This document shows, in pieces, positions 24,515 through 35,918 of a stretch of DNA of 64,000 nt (position 1 is the stretch's first letter; the number at the start of each line of letters is the position of its first letter). The position numbers and the translations under genes are program-made. Under the pieces are notes generated by a model. That model was given only the letters and a program-made list of their open reading frames with translations. It had not been told where the DNA came from and ran no database searches. Source of the stretch: Hymenoscyphus infarciens (Eukaryota > Ascomycota > Leotiomycetes > Helotiales > Helotiaceae). The DNA lies in NCBI GenBank assembly GCA_001414345.1, contig LLCB01000043.1, forward strand, positions 186,001 to 250,000, in the 5' to 3' direction.

Positions 24515-25828
24515 ATGACGTCTCCGCCTCCCAAAGTCGAAACACAAGAACCGCGCGCCCTTCCTTCGGAAATTTCTCCATTTCCATATAACCCTGCCAT
24601 CCAACTGGGGGTTCGCCCATCCACACCCTCTACCCAATTGGCACAAACTACACCCAATCCAACCTCGAGTTCCACATCAAATCCAAATCCCGATGTCAAC
24701 ACTCCCAATTCCAACATCAGCATCGCATATCGATCCTCCTCAGCGCGTCGCAGACATGGGCCCGATTCTAGTTTACGAGATCTGCAAGCTCTCCCAGAAG
24801 TCCGATCAATTCCATGGATTCCCGGGAGAGAACTGCCGCCAGAGAAGTCCACCGAAAGCCCGCGCGCGCAAACAAGAGGCGCATTTATGTTGTCAACAAG
24901 AGGGAAATTAAGGAATCCGCCTTGTAATCATTGTACCGGCGGCTCCGGAAGATTTTCCGTTTGTGTTTCTCTGGATAATTGGTTCTTTGGAGCTTGCGCG
25001 ACTTGTCAGATGGCTACGAGGGGACATCTTTGCAGTTTGCGAACATCAGCAGCTGGTTAGCAATGCGCTCGGGATAATTGTTGGATTTATGCTAATTCTT
25101 CAATAGGTAGTCCTTCGGTTCCAAGAGCTCCTAGACAGCAAGTCTTTAAAGTTGCAGACCCTACTCCTCCCCCTCCTCAAAACCAATTCATTCCCGGGCA
25201 AAACTATCAACAACCTCAGAATAACCTGAAGCGCAAAGCAGATGAGCCAATGATGTCTGGAATGCGTGCACTACAACCTCGGGGAGATAATTACGCACTC
25301 ATTGCGCCAGCTCCCCAAAATGCACCTCGAGCACAAGGACAGCCAAACTCTGGCTATACGCCGATAAATAGTCGTCTTAATACATCATCACCCGCATATT
25401 TTTCGGAAAGACCCCCGAATAACGCGAATAATTACCAACCACCAAATGGGGTCCCAATCGCATCCTGGGGCAGACCAATAGAACCATATCCACAACATCT
25501 TCCGAAAAACAACGGGCATGTAAATCCTAGTAGTACGACAGGAGGATACATGTCTGAAATCCTCTCCCCGACACCTCCCACACCAGCCTCTGAACCACCC
25601 CCACAAGCACACTCCCAGCCCCTCTCACGACCCCAGAATCTCGAGTCCCCAGAAATGTCCCTGATAGACTCGATACCGCGGAAAAAACAGAAACAGATAT
25701 TCGGGATCATAGGCGGTTTACAAAGTGGAATTCGGAGTGTGAGACAGCAGGCGGAGAATTTGCAGAAGCAGTTGGATATTTTGCAGTCTGCGCTGGGGAT
25801 TGATAGTGAGGATGATACGGAGGGGTGA
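24515..25828 (+). CDS. DUF3716-domain protein, Pro/Gln/Asn-rich
   Basis: Two exons: 24515-25055 and 25107-25828; 420 residues, one 51-nt intron with a TGCTAATT branch site. A Cys-rich segment at about residues 135-180 (PCNHCTGGSGRFSVCV then FFGACATCQMATRGHLCS) fits DUF3716, a fungal-specific domain of unknown role, probably a small zinc fold. The rest is low-complexity Pro/Ser/Asn, with a basic patch (PRKKQKQ) and a C-terminal coiled-coil-like heptad region (RQQAENLQKQLDILQSAL) that could dimerise. The frame is open upstream, but the first ATG is at 24515. It lies between two RIP blocks yet shows no RIP damage. Confidence 0.78.
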
Positions 25829-26100
25829 TGTTGATGATAAGGTGGATATACTATTTAATAAAAAATAATGGGTATGTCCCCGAGGGTCTGGGGCTAGGGG
25901 TGGAGGGGTGGAGCCGGAAAGCCCGGGGGTTCCCGCTGTCAATTACCCACCATGATGGAAATCTGGGGAAATAGCAGATGGAAATCTGGGGAAATAGCAG
26001 TTGGAAAAGGGGCGTGGAAATTATTCCGGGTGGGTTTAGACAAAATTTGAGCATAGAGAATTTATACTTCATATATGGTGGGAGGGATATGAAGGTTTAA
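25829..26100. other. 3' flank of the DUF3716 gene with a short tandem repeat
   Basis: Two full copies of a 22-23 bp unit (GATGGAAATCTGGGGAAATA plus AGC) at about 25954-26000. The sequence then passes into AT-rich DNA at about 26150. Confidence 0.6.
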
Positions 26101-26589
26101 AGAGCCAAAAAGACACTTCGGGCAAAATTTTTCAACGCTATGTATAACTTCGCACTCTTGTCTTATGCTCTTACTTTGTCGTTTAGCTGATTTAGTAGTG
26201 TGCCATCGTAATAAATAGCTCTATATAAGATTCTTCTCGCCCTATAGAACGGACATAAGCGGATAGAGCCACTACTTATAAAGTTTTAATCATAGATAGG
26301 TTTATTAGACACTTTTAAGAGGACTTTGTAAGAACATAGGCATAAGATACTACGCTTCTATAAGTTACTTCTACGCTGCTACGCTTCTCTACGCCTTCTA
26401 TACTTTAATCGATTTTGATAATATAATAGTAGAAGAGAAAGAGAAAGAGAAAGAGTGTTTACGCTTTAGCCGAGAGCCTTTCTTAAAAGAGATTAGAAGG
26501 CACTAGAAAGGTTATATAAAGTACTTAAAAGAGTATAGTAGATAGTTATAGTATAATACTAACCTTCTCTTTTCCTAGCTTATTTATAT
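26101..26589. other. AT-rich repeat relic
   Basis: Rising AT content and TA-rich sequence mark the edge of a RIP-affected block. A GAGAAA triplet-like run occurs at about 26433-26455. No coding motif seen. Confidence 0.5.
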
Positions 26590-28045
26590 TATTCTTTCTT
26601 ATTCTTCTTATCTATAATAGCCTACTATTCTAAATTACTAGTATTCGTAAAACTGCTAATACCTCTACGCTAAGAGTATAAATTACTAACACTTATATAA
26701 TAGAAGATACTAAAGGTATTAATATCTAATATTTATATATAGAAGAGATTAAGGTTTAGATATTATATTTCTAGCTTTTTAGCTTATATTATTTAGTATT
26801 AGCTATATTAGACAGGTCTTAGTTATTATTATTATTAGACATTAGTAGTATCTAATCTCTTATATATAGATACTTCTACTTATAATAAGAGAAGGCTAAT
26901 TTAGTCTTTTCTTCTATATTAGTACCTAGTTTTTATATATATTATTCTATTAAATATACTTCTATATATCTCTTTAATAGTTATATATATTTTATATTAT
27001 TATATAAAAAGACTAACTTCTTCTTTACTAGAGATAGCCTATTATACTATCTTACTTAGAACGTTATTATATCTAACTCTATTTAGACTAGAATTAGATA
27101 TAGTTATAATAATCTCTTAAATAGTTATAATACTAGAGACCTTATAAATTAGCTAGTAATATTAAGATTTAGTATCTATTAGATAGCTAGTAAAATAATA
27201 TTCTTAATATATTAAATAGAATAGAATATACTAAGTATCTCTAAAGTTCTTAATAACTCTCTCTATATAAGGAATACTATATATAATTTAGATAGTTAAT
27301 AGTATACTAGTTATTAGAAGACTTCTAAATCACTTTCTTAATCTCTTTTTATAGATATTAATATATCTAAACTAAGAGTAACTCTAAGCCTTTTCTAAGC
27401 TTTATAACTAAGTATTAAGCTAATTATTAGAGATAGAAGCTAACTTCTATTGAAAGAGTTTATAATCTTCTTTTAAATACTAAAGAATAAGAGATCTTAT
27501 AATAATAAGAGAAAGAGCTTAGCTTCTTAATCCTAGAAAGATAAAAGAGACCTCTTTAATATAAATAAGATATAGAGTATAGTTTAAGTCTTAAAAGCTA
27601 AAAACTAAGAAAGTGTAATAGTACGAAATATAATACTACTACTAAAGAGGTATATAGAAATGCGTTTAGTAGAATAATATACGTAGATACTAGGCTCTAA
27701 TATAGAAGAAAAGGAAAAATTATCTCTCTTTTATAACGAATATAAGTATCTATATATAGAAGGTTAGAAACTACTAAGGTCTAATAATAATAATAACTAA
27801 GTCTTATCTAATATAGCTAATACTAAATAACACGAGCTGAAAAGCTAAATATATAATATCTAAATCTTAATCTCTTCTATATATAAATATCAGATATTAA
27901 TATCTTTAGTATCTTTAGTTATATAAGTATTAGTTATTCGTAATCTCGGCCTAGAAGTATTAGCAGTTTTACGAATACTAGTAATTCAGAATAACGTGCT
28001 ATTATAGAAAGTAAGAATAAGATTATTAAAATAGAAGCTAAAACC
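26590..28045. mobile_element. Element with long terminal inverted repeats (about 430 bp arms)
   Basis: The left arm (about 26590-27010) and right arm (about 27607-28045) are reverse complements. Both share ACTAGTATTCGTAAAACTGC, then TATTTATATATAGAAGAGAT, then TATTTAGTATTAGCTATATT in the same spacing. Mismatches are mostly CG-versus-TA differences, as RIP gives. About 600 bp of AT-rich sequence separates the arms, without a recognisable ORF. This is a foldback or Mutator-like non-autonomous element, or two inverted copies of one repeat. Outer ends are not sharply defined. Confidence 0.6.
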
Positions 28046-28049
28046 TAGA

Positions 28050-30943
28050 CAGTATAGTAGAAAGTTCAACTATCGTAGTTTTAGCGTAGTTTTTAGATTC
28101 TAAAACTATATATAGTTTTAGAAGTATTAGTAGAACTATTTAATAAAAGAGTAAAACTAACTATATAAACTACTATAGTTTTAGAAAACTATTATTAGAA
28201 TAAGCTATTTATAATAATAAATAAGTACTATATTTAATCTAAATTACTACTTAAAGTACTTATAATTAACTTATCTACTTCTCTAGCTATTTATATATTA
28301 TTCTCTTCTTATAAAGCCTTAATATTCTTATTAATTATTATAACTACTTCTTCTATATCTGGTATTCTAAACTATAATTATAAGTATATAAGAGTATTAA
28401 TTAAAGCTATTTCTAATCTATTCCTTTATACTAATATAGTAATTTTAGCGCTAGAGAAGAGGCGCTTAGAGCTAGTATAGAGAGAATCTCAAGTACTATT
28501 TAAGAGAGATAAGAATATTAAAGTCGTTATATTAGCTTCTACTATTATATTAAAGAATTATTATATAATACTATATAAGATAAAGTATAATAGAATTTAT
28601 ACTTATTAGTAGTAGTAGAGCTATAAAGAGCTTTATCTTCTTAATAAAGAAAGGCTAAGAATTCGTTTTTATTAGATAGTAAAGACGTAGAAGAAGTATT
28701 AGAAGAAAAGATAGATAGTTAATATTTAGAAGCTTAAAGTTAAAGTACTAGAGACCTAACTATTCTAATTAATTTAGACTTCTAGTACTTCTTAATATAC
28801 TACTACTTCTACTAAGAATTAAGTACTATACTTACTATATATACTAGAGATTAATTAGAAAGTTAATATTATTTATTTACTTTATTCTAGCTAGAATTAA
28901 ATATCTAAGAGAGTATAGAATAGCTACTATAATCTCTCTTTCTCTTCTTAAAAAGTAAAAAGTAAAAGTCTATAATAAGAAGTACGTTAGATATTAAGAA
29001 GTTATTATATTTAAGCTTTTTTATTATATACTTAAAAGCTTTTAAAAAGTTATAGATAATTATTACTATATACTACTTATTATTAGAAAGAGTATTATTA
29101 TAATACTTATAATCGTCGTCTCTTTTAGAAGTATAATCTTAAAAGAAGAGAAGAATATTATTCTTATATATAAGTATACTATTAAGTATATTATACTAAG
29201 AATTCTATCTTATTAAATTATCTCTTTTAAGTCTTATTTCTATAATAGCCATAAAAGCTATAAGTTATTAAACGCTTCTTTAAATATTTAAAGAGTAGCT
29301 AGAAGTACTAAAGAATCGTTAATATTATTATTATTAAAAGTATTCTTTTTAGTATTAAATAGAAAGGATTATATAGTTAAGTTAATAATATAGCCTATAT
29401 AATAAATTTAATATTTAAAGGTATTATAAGAGAGTATTTAGAACTTCTAGTATATTTCTAAAATATTAGAAACTATTATAGAGTAGAAGTAAATACACGT
29501 ACTTATTAAGATATATTCTATTATAGTAGTATTATTTAAAATGTTATCTATTTAAAAGTATTTTAAATTCTTTATAAAACTCTACTTCTCTAAAAGCTTA
29601 ATAATCGCCTCTCTAAGATACTCGCTATTATATTTTCCTAGTAGTCTTTTAAGTAATAAAACTACTAATTTAAGCTTACTATCTACTACTATAAAGTATA
29701 CTAGTATACTAAATATTATAAGATAATTTAGTAAGCTCTAAAGATTATAGAATATATAGATCTTTAAGATAGTAGTATTAATAAAGTACTAGATTAGAGC
29801 TTATTAAATTATATATTAATTAATAACCTAGGTTTATATTATAGAATATATATATAGAAGCTATACTAAAACTTTAGAGTTAAGAGAATATAAGAAAGCT
29901 TAAAACTCTTATACTTTAATAAGTATAAAAGTAAGAGAACAGATAGCGATTATATATACTTAGAGATACTTTAACACTTTTAGGTCTAGGCTACTACTAT
30001 TACTATTTCTACTTCTTCGATATCGCTTTTTAGAGTTAAGCGTTACTTAATCTATTACCTAGTTTATTAATTATTCTATATCTATAGCTATCTTTTATTA
30101 TAGTCTCTTTACTAGTATCTTATATAAGTTAATAAGATACCTTATAGCAGCTTATATACTACTATAAACTTAGTATTATTAAGTATAATACTTATACTAT
30201 TAGTAGAGCTTATTTATAACTTAGTAGTAGTATTTAGTATTAATATCTTTATCTAGTATATATCTCTAAACCTATATATATTATTATTCTATTATAAACT
30301 TCTTCTTATACTTCCTAGAACTCTTAAATAGATTTATAGTACTTAATTAAGATGAGTTAATAGAAGAAGACCTCTTAAAGATATATAAAAGGTCTAGTTC
30401 TTTTATATCTTCGTCTTTTTATATTAATTTATTATTTAATACTATAGCTATCTTAATAGCTTCTCTAACCTCTATAGTATAAAGTACTTTAGCCTAAGCA
30501 AGAGTAAATAATATATAAGATTAGTAAGTTTTTTTAGTAGGTTTAGAGACTCTTAAGAACCTTTAAGAAGATGTTCTAGCTACTTTTAGTAGTATATTTA
30601 TAGTATTATTATAAAACTAGGTATAATAGAAGACTTCATAAGATAGATAGTTTAGTATTCTTAAGAAATAGATAATAAAGTACTAGCTAATTAAAAGCCT
30701 TCGAACTACTAGTTTATACCTAAATAGGCTTAGTCTACCTCTATTTCTAGATAAATTTAATTCTAAAACACTAAAAGTTATTATATACTAAATAGTTTTA
30801 AAACTACGCAGTTTTACCTACTAAAACTAAACTAACTAACAGTTCTCTAATTTTTCTTAAAATTAAGCAAAAAAACTAAAAACTAACTAAGTAGCTACTT
30901 AGTTCAGTTAGTTCTATAAGAACTATACAAATCGACTTTACTG
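28050..30943 (-). mobile_element. RIP-degraded hAT DNA transposon remnant
   Basis: On the minus strand at about 28475-28380 the frame reads SSKRLFSSAKITILV, a stop, then RNRLEIALINTLIYL. This is the C-terminal dimerisation block of hAT transposases (SSxRxFSSA...RNRL). The rest of the transposase is too mutated to follow. Candidate 12-bp terminal inverted repeats match at 10 positions: CAGTATAGTAGA (from 28050) and CAGTAAAGTCGA (complement, ending 30943), giving a plausible 2.9 kb. The flanking 8-mers (AACCTAGA and GGTATAAG) do not match, so the ends are tentative or rearranged. Confidence 0.6.
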
Positions 30944-31637
30944 GGTATAAGAACCGACCTTTACTTTCGCAATTGCTAATTCAAGACGAATAAGAAATTC
31001 TTCGGCGATGTCTTTATGCACGAGGATGTTATCCAGTCCCGAAAGTCTTGGTTTCGACAGTCTTCTCAACGGCGAGATCAAGATGTGCATCTGGCGCGAT
31101 AACAATAGGATTACAACCCCATCCATTGAACAAGAAGAGAGAATCCTTCTTAGTCTTTGAGAGAACCTTTCGTGCATTAACTTCCTTGCCTGTGAATATC
31201 GTTACATCTGCATTAGCAACATACCCTTGCACGAACCCTTCCCGGGTATCCCATCGAATTTGGATATTTGGAAAGAAATCGTTCATTTTCAAAAGGGGTG
31301 ACAGGTCATGGAAGACTGGTCCCATTTTTTGCGGTGTGCGGAGGTAGACGTTGTCTGCCATTAGCGAAGGAATGATGGCAAATAGGACTAATGAGTAGAT
31401 GGGTAGGTTGAGGGGGAAGAATGTTGCGACTTGTCCGGTGCGGTGGGTGAGATATTTGGAAATCTCGTGGGTTGAAGTGAGACACTCGATGCTTCGCTCG
31501 ATTTCGTCGGCTGTTGTTGTGTGGCTTTGGTAGACCGTGAGAAGCGAGGTTAGCTCGGTCTCGATGGATTGCAGGTGAGTTGCGAAGTTTTTGCAAACTT
31601 CTAGGACTTCTTGCATTCTGATCTGTGTCGGTTCCAT
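30944..31637 (-). pseudogene. Aldehyde-dehydrogenase-like gene fragment
   Basis: The frame from ATG 31637 reads 202 residues with ALDH-like features (TGQVATFFPLNLPIYS, VTIFTGKEVNARKVL, APDAHLDLAVEKTVETKTF) and hits a stop at 31029. The next ALDH block, LDNILVHKDIAEEFL...AKVKVGSY, follows in another frame. Between KTF and LDN, relatives carry the catalytic cysteine motif (SGQxC); here those residues are missing, so a deletion with frameshift has removed the active site. The gene then stops at the repeat boundary at about 30944. The C-terminal half is absent, and the far side of the repeat block shows no ALDH sequence. Confidence 0.8.
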
Positions 31638-32788
31638 TATTTATGGAGTTGAACGTGGTAAAACTGAAAAGCTAGTTGTGATAAGAAAACTTATATACAT
31701 GTATTTCCAGAACAGCACAGAGTACACTTTAAGTTGTGAATGAAGATGGTGAATTGATTGCAAAGTGCCAGGAATTAATATGTCAATCTCATTGAGCTGT
31801 TTCTGACACAGTGTTACGCTCGTTTTCATATGTTGTTGCCCGACACGCATGCTCTCTTTGTTCGCTAAATTTATCAATGCTTATTGTCACTATTGTTAGT
31901 AATACCCTCGGAGTCTGTTTGAGTAATTTCACAAAGAAAAGGTTTCCTAGATAGCTCAGTATTCATGGGTTCGATTTCTAGGTATTTTTCATATCCTAGT
32001 TCTTCATCCATAAGCTGGAGGAGTTCAGGCCACCGTTCATCCACCATTCACATTGTACCTGATCTATATTCGTTAGACAATCTCTCTATTCAGCCTCTGG
32101 GCATTTAGAATCATAGTATGCAAGATACTAGGAAGTACTTAATAATCTCTCTTCCATGAATTCTTGCAAGTCTCCTTTTTCAACTTCGTTACCCAACCAT
32201 CTCCTGTATTTTTATTATTTTAACAAACATACCGTATATGATGACTAGCGCTCTTGCATATTTAGGATTCCTACGAAACTCACTTGATGAATGTTCTTTT
32301 TATTACCTACCTTTGTGTATGCTTGAAAATGTCTCTTACTCGTTATTCCGACAACCTTTCAGGCACGCTGGAAATCCTTCACGTACTTCATGATTGGAAA
32401 AACCGATCCCTTCGCAGTTTCATATGTTTTTTTAAGTGAGTAGGAAAGGCGTGAGTCATGATTTTGTTGGAAAGGGCTGCTGTGCGGCAGGACCAAGGCT
32501 CGCTTGGCACTTTGCTCAGGGGATGAATTACAAAGAATCTTGAAAAAGCTCCATATATCATGAGTTGCAGTCCATTTTACTCAGCTTGCCAGTTTTCAAT
32601 TCCCATCATGTTTTCCCGTTTTCTTCCTTAAGTGCTCGTAAAAAGGGACATTTAATTGGTTCTTGTTACGGCGTCTGGACAAGGGTCTAACGGGTCGGCC
32701 AAACGAATAACCGATCGAAGATCGAAACTCGGCTATTTGAATCCCCAAATATTTGATCAATAACTTTCATCTTCTACTATACTCAAAG
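31638..32788. other. Intergenic region, no gene recognised
   Basis: About 1.15 kb with normal composition. A tRNA-like scrap near 31945-31990 lacks an anticodon arm (see rejected items). No coding motif. Confidence 0.5.
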
Positions 32789-34065
32789 ATGTCTTCTTCA
32801 AAAATCCCACAACATGTTCTTATTCTTGGTTCCACGGGTCCATTGGGTCTTCTCACCGTCAAGGAACTATTATCCCAAAAGTACTTTACTAGTCCGCATT
32901 CCTTCAAAGTTGCCATCGGATTTCACAACAAATCCTAAAATAACAGTAAGTAAAGCCAAACTCAAAAAAAGCCCCCTCACCGACTAACAAATGCGAATAT
33001 TATCAATGGGACACTCGAATCGGCACCCCAAACGTTGTTCCCGACTCTCAACCAATACACCACAATAATCACAGCAGTGGGGCGCAGGACCAGAAAACCT
33101 AAGTGACACCTCTTGCAGACTTCTGCGCTGTCCTCCTTGAATCGATCTCTTCCCTCTCCATAAAACCCAAATTGCTCATCCTGTCCACCCCATCCGTAAG
33201 CGACCCCAACGACCAATTTTGTCTAACGATGGTCTTGGGCGTGGCATATAGCAAACTCGAAGCTCCTGTAGCAAGAAATGAGATTCTCACCTGTGCCAAG
33301 GTGTTTTTGGAACACGGGGATGGGACGGATTGGACTTTGTACAGGGTTGGTGTATTGACTGATGTGAAAGACTCGTAGTGTGGTCGATAGTATTTGGAAT
33401 ATTGTACCACCACCACGATATAATTTTGTTGGAAACCTACTTTAATATGTACTATTTATACTATTTAAATGCTACGATCTCTAATATATAATATTATCCT
33501 TTATATTATTAGTATTTTAATTAATATTATGATAATATCGTGATACTGCTAAGCACGCTAAGGACTTTGAATTCTTATTTAATTAAAAAGAGCGTACCTT
33601 AAAATATAAAGAAGTAATAGTAGTCCTATAATGCTCAAAGTGTTATAAATTATTATATATTATAAAGAAATACTTAAGTAGAAACTGCTTTATTTACTAT
33701 ACTTACTTAGTATACTTTAAGTAGGGTTTTAGGTATACGAGCTGTTAAATAGTATACTATATAATATCGCGATATTACTATAGTATTACAACGAAAACTA
33801 ATACCTACTATTAGAATATCATGATAATATATAATTCGAAAATACTACAGTATTTTATCACGATAATACTATCGACCACACTGAGAAAGAGGGTGAAGAG
33901 GTTGATGAGAAGGGCAAAGCAAAGGTTACGGTTGTGGGATACTTGAATGATGGCAAATGGCAGCTTTAGATTACGAGAGCGCAGATTGCGAGGTGGTTGG
34001 TTATGGAAGTTGTAGAGGGAAAGGGAGAGTGGGTTAGAAAGACGCCTACTTTATCTGGTGTTTGA
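32789..34065 (+). pseudogene. NAD(P)-binding Rossmann (NmrA/SDR-like) pseudogene split by a MITE
   Basis: Pieces in order: the N-terminal Rossmann strand-turn from ATG 32789 (HVLILGSTGPLGLLTVKELL); a middle part around 33000-33065 (NIINGTLESAPQTLFPTL); 33103-33375 (KPKLLILSTPSVSDPN, then VARNEILTCAKVFLEHGDG); and, beyond a 0.5-kb insertion, 33884-34065 ending VEGKGEWVRKTPTLSGV. Lesions: a TAA after HNKS near 32936, at least one frameshift near 33090, the MITE, and an in-frame TAG at 33967-33969. The order of parts matches small fungal NAD(P)-binding reductase-like proteins. It cannot be functional. Confidence 0.75.
33376..33883. mobile_element. MITE with 18-19 bp terminal inverted repeats
   Basis: 508 bp, very AT-rich. 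The left end is TAGTGTGGTCGATAGTATT and the right end, complemented, is CAGTGTGGTCGATAGTATT, differing only at the first base as a C-to-T change would give. No transposase fits inside. No clean target duplication was found (left flank AAGACTCG, right flank AGAAAGAG). It interrupts the SDR-like pseudogene between codons for KDS and EKEG. Confidence 0.8.
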
Positions 34066-34540
34066 GTTGACGGAAATTGATGATAGGAAGTGTTTTGTTT
34101 CGTTGAAAGTTTTATGATTTAGTCATTCGTGAATTTTATGGCAGGAAATGAAATTGTGGTTTTGGTATTCAAGTTGATAAGCTAAACTATTACTTTATCT
34201 CATCAGCTCACGATGAAAACCAAACGCGGGGGGAGCGTAGTGTCTCATTTGAGTGCCATTGTCCCAGAATTTTAATCAAAACAACGCGAGGTATTTACAA
34301 TAGCTTTTGTTATCGATCACAAGCCCAAAAATCCTTTAGCCAGATACGTGAATCAGAAGTGCCCGTCACAATCCTATTCGCTTGGCAAACCGCTTTACAA
34401 GGGTTATATAACTCCCGTTTCCAACGCGGGCAGCTTGGATTCCATTTGAGCTTTCAATCTCCATCAAACAACATCGATCTACGACTTCTGAGAGGGGACC
34501 ACTCGCCAAGCCATATTCTTTCATAAAGAGAGTAGAAGAC
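34066..34540. other. Promoter region of the small four-exon gene
   Basis: 475 bp between the SDR-like pseudogene and the next ATG. A TATATAA box lies at about 34404, roughly 135 bp upstream of the start codon. Nothing else seen. Confidence 0.45.
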
Positions 34541-35092
34541 ATGGCACCAAACCTGGGACGCGAGTAAGTAAAATTTCCCTCTCCTCACCCCTCCCCATTC
34601 ACCTCGCCAAAGTAAAGGTGAACCAAATATAACTATACTAACGCTAAACTAGAGGCACAATAAGCCCGGATACTACCCCTTACCGCCGCCATGGAAACCG
34701 GTAAGCCAGAAAAGCTATTAACCAACTCTCTCCTATCCCAAAACTAAAACCACACCACAGAACCACCGAAGAGCAACTAGAACACCGCGCCCGAAAGAAC
34801 TTCGCAGGTCAACAATGGCTTAAATATCTGGACGCCATGCAAAGTTTCGAAAAACCCGATGATCTCGGTAATTTCTATCTGAAGAATTTACTGAAGAGGC
34901 TTACAAGAGTTCCGTATGCGGATGACGAGGGTTGGAAGAAAATCATGGGGGAAATCGAGGAGATGGTTAAGGATCATGCTTATTACTCCCTGTAAGTAAT
35001 CGCGTACCTGCGTGCTACCCAGAAAATATTGACAAATCGTCATACTTAGCAAATACGTTCCACAAGCACAACAACCCGGTCGTGAAGAGTAG
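34541..35092 (+). CDS. Small four-exon gene, copy A of an unrecognised family
   Basis: Exons 34541-34563, 34653-34700, 34761-34991, 35050-35092; 114 residues. Every intron has GT-AG ends, the first with a TACTAAC branch site. All junctions fall in phase 2. The product starts MAPNLGREGTISPDTTPY and is helical and charged (WLKYLDAMQSFEKPDDLG, GWKKIMGEIEEMVKDHAYYS), with no signal peptide or known domain. A homologous gene with the same exon phases lies at 51.8 kb. After TAG at 35090-35092 the frame stays open 48 codons to TGA at 35239, ending in a Gly-rich tail (GGGTGEGGEGAG) that copy B also has; the stop may be a recent nonsense change or be read through. Function unknown. Confidence 0.68.
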
Positions 35093-35239
35093 GGATCTCA
35101 TGGTGACAACAAGGGTACCGAAGGAAGAATATCTGGAAAAGATGATGATGATCTAAGGTCTTTTGCTGGCGCATCAAATAGCAGAAAGCTTGGTGGAGGA
35201 ACTGGCGAGGGCGGAGAGGGTGCTGGTGTTGCAGTATGA
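35093..35239 (+). other. In-frame extension of copy A with conserved Gly-rich tail
   Basis: 48 codons after the TAG without another stop: an acidic stretch (GKDDDDLRSF) and the tail GGGTGEGGEGAGVAV, then TGA. Copy B ends PDGGTGEGGAGAGLKI, which argues this was coding. Confidence 0.6.
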
Positions 35240-35534
35240 TTTGGGGACAGGATCTATACGTGGAAAGAAGACCCAAACTCTCATTTCTGCCATAACTTCA
35301 CTCGCAAACTTATCTCCATCAATGAATTAAAACCCAACAGTGATGTTCCGATTTCACTTGCAAATGTCCACCCACTCAGCCCCCACTTTCAGCCCAGTAT
35401 CCACAATTATCATCAACCCGACTGGTTAAAAAAATCCATTTTCGTCCCAGAACCTTGAAATGGTCACTTTTCCATTTCGATACAGCAATAGCCAGCCCAG
35501 AATTATCAATTACAACAAATTGATTCACAAGATC

Positions 35535-35614
35535 GGCCTTGTGGCCTAATGGTTAAGGCGTTGCATTTCGGTTTAAATCTGCAAAGATTGGGAGTTCGAA
35601 TCTTCCCAGGGTCG
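35535..35614 (+). tRNA. tRNA-Arg (anticodon TCG) with a 7-nt intron
   Basis: Cloverleaf read by eye: acceptor stem GGCCTTG paired with CAGGGTC (two G-U pairs), D stem GCC/GGC around TAATGGTTAA, anticodon stem TTGCA/TGCAA, anticodon TCG, intron TTTAAAT after position 37, T arm GGGAG/CTTCC with loop TTCGAAT, discriminator G, no encoded CCA. Without the intron the length is 73 nt. It is followed by a T-rich stretch. Confidence 0.85.
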
Positions 35615-35918
35615 TTTAATTCTAGGGCTTCTGCCCAATAGTTATTTTTGCCCACTTTTGTTGTATCTTTTGCTCATTGTAAATGTGCTGGTTGAGTGGT
35701 TGAGTGGTTGAGAGAGACGTTGAGTTTTCAAAGATGGGGTTAAGCGAGTTCAAGAACGAACTATAAGCAAAGCAGTCTTTTTACGTATATAAGAACAACG
35801 AGTTTCTTACTCCTTTCACCAAGCGAATAGCCACTGGTCGCCTTTCGAAAGAAGTCGTGAATTGAGAAGCCAGGCTCCATTACGTCTGCAGTTGTATTTT
35901 GCAAGCACCATCTCCATC
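35615..35918. other. Flank between tRNA and 2EXR pseudogene
   Basis: Contains a short GGTTGAGTG triplication at about 35688-35712. Otherwise nothing recognised. Confidence 0.5.

Noticed and set aside
31940..31990. tRNA-like scrap (TAGCTCAGT A-box-like, GGGTTCGATTTC B-box-like, CCTAGA/TCTAGG stem)
   Set aside because: No anticodon arm fits between the boxes; at best a tRNA-derived fragment, so not called as a gene.
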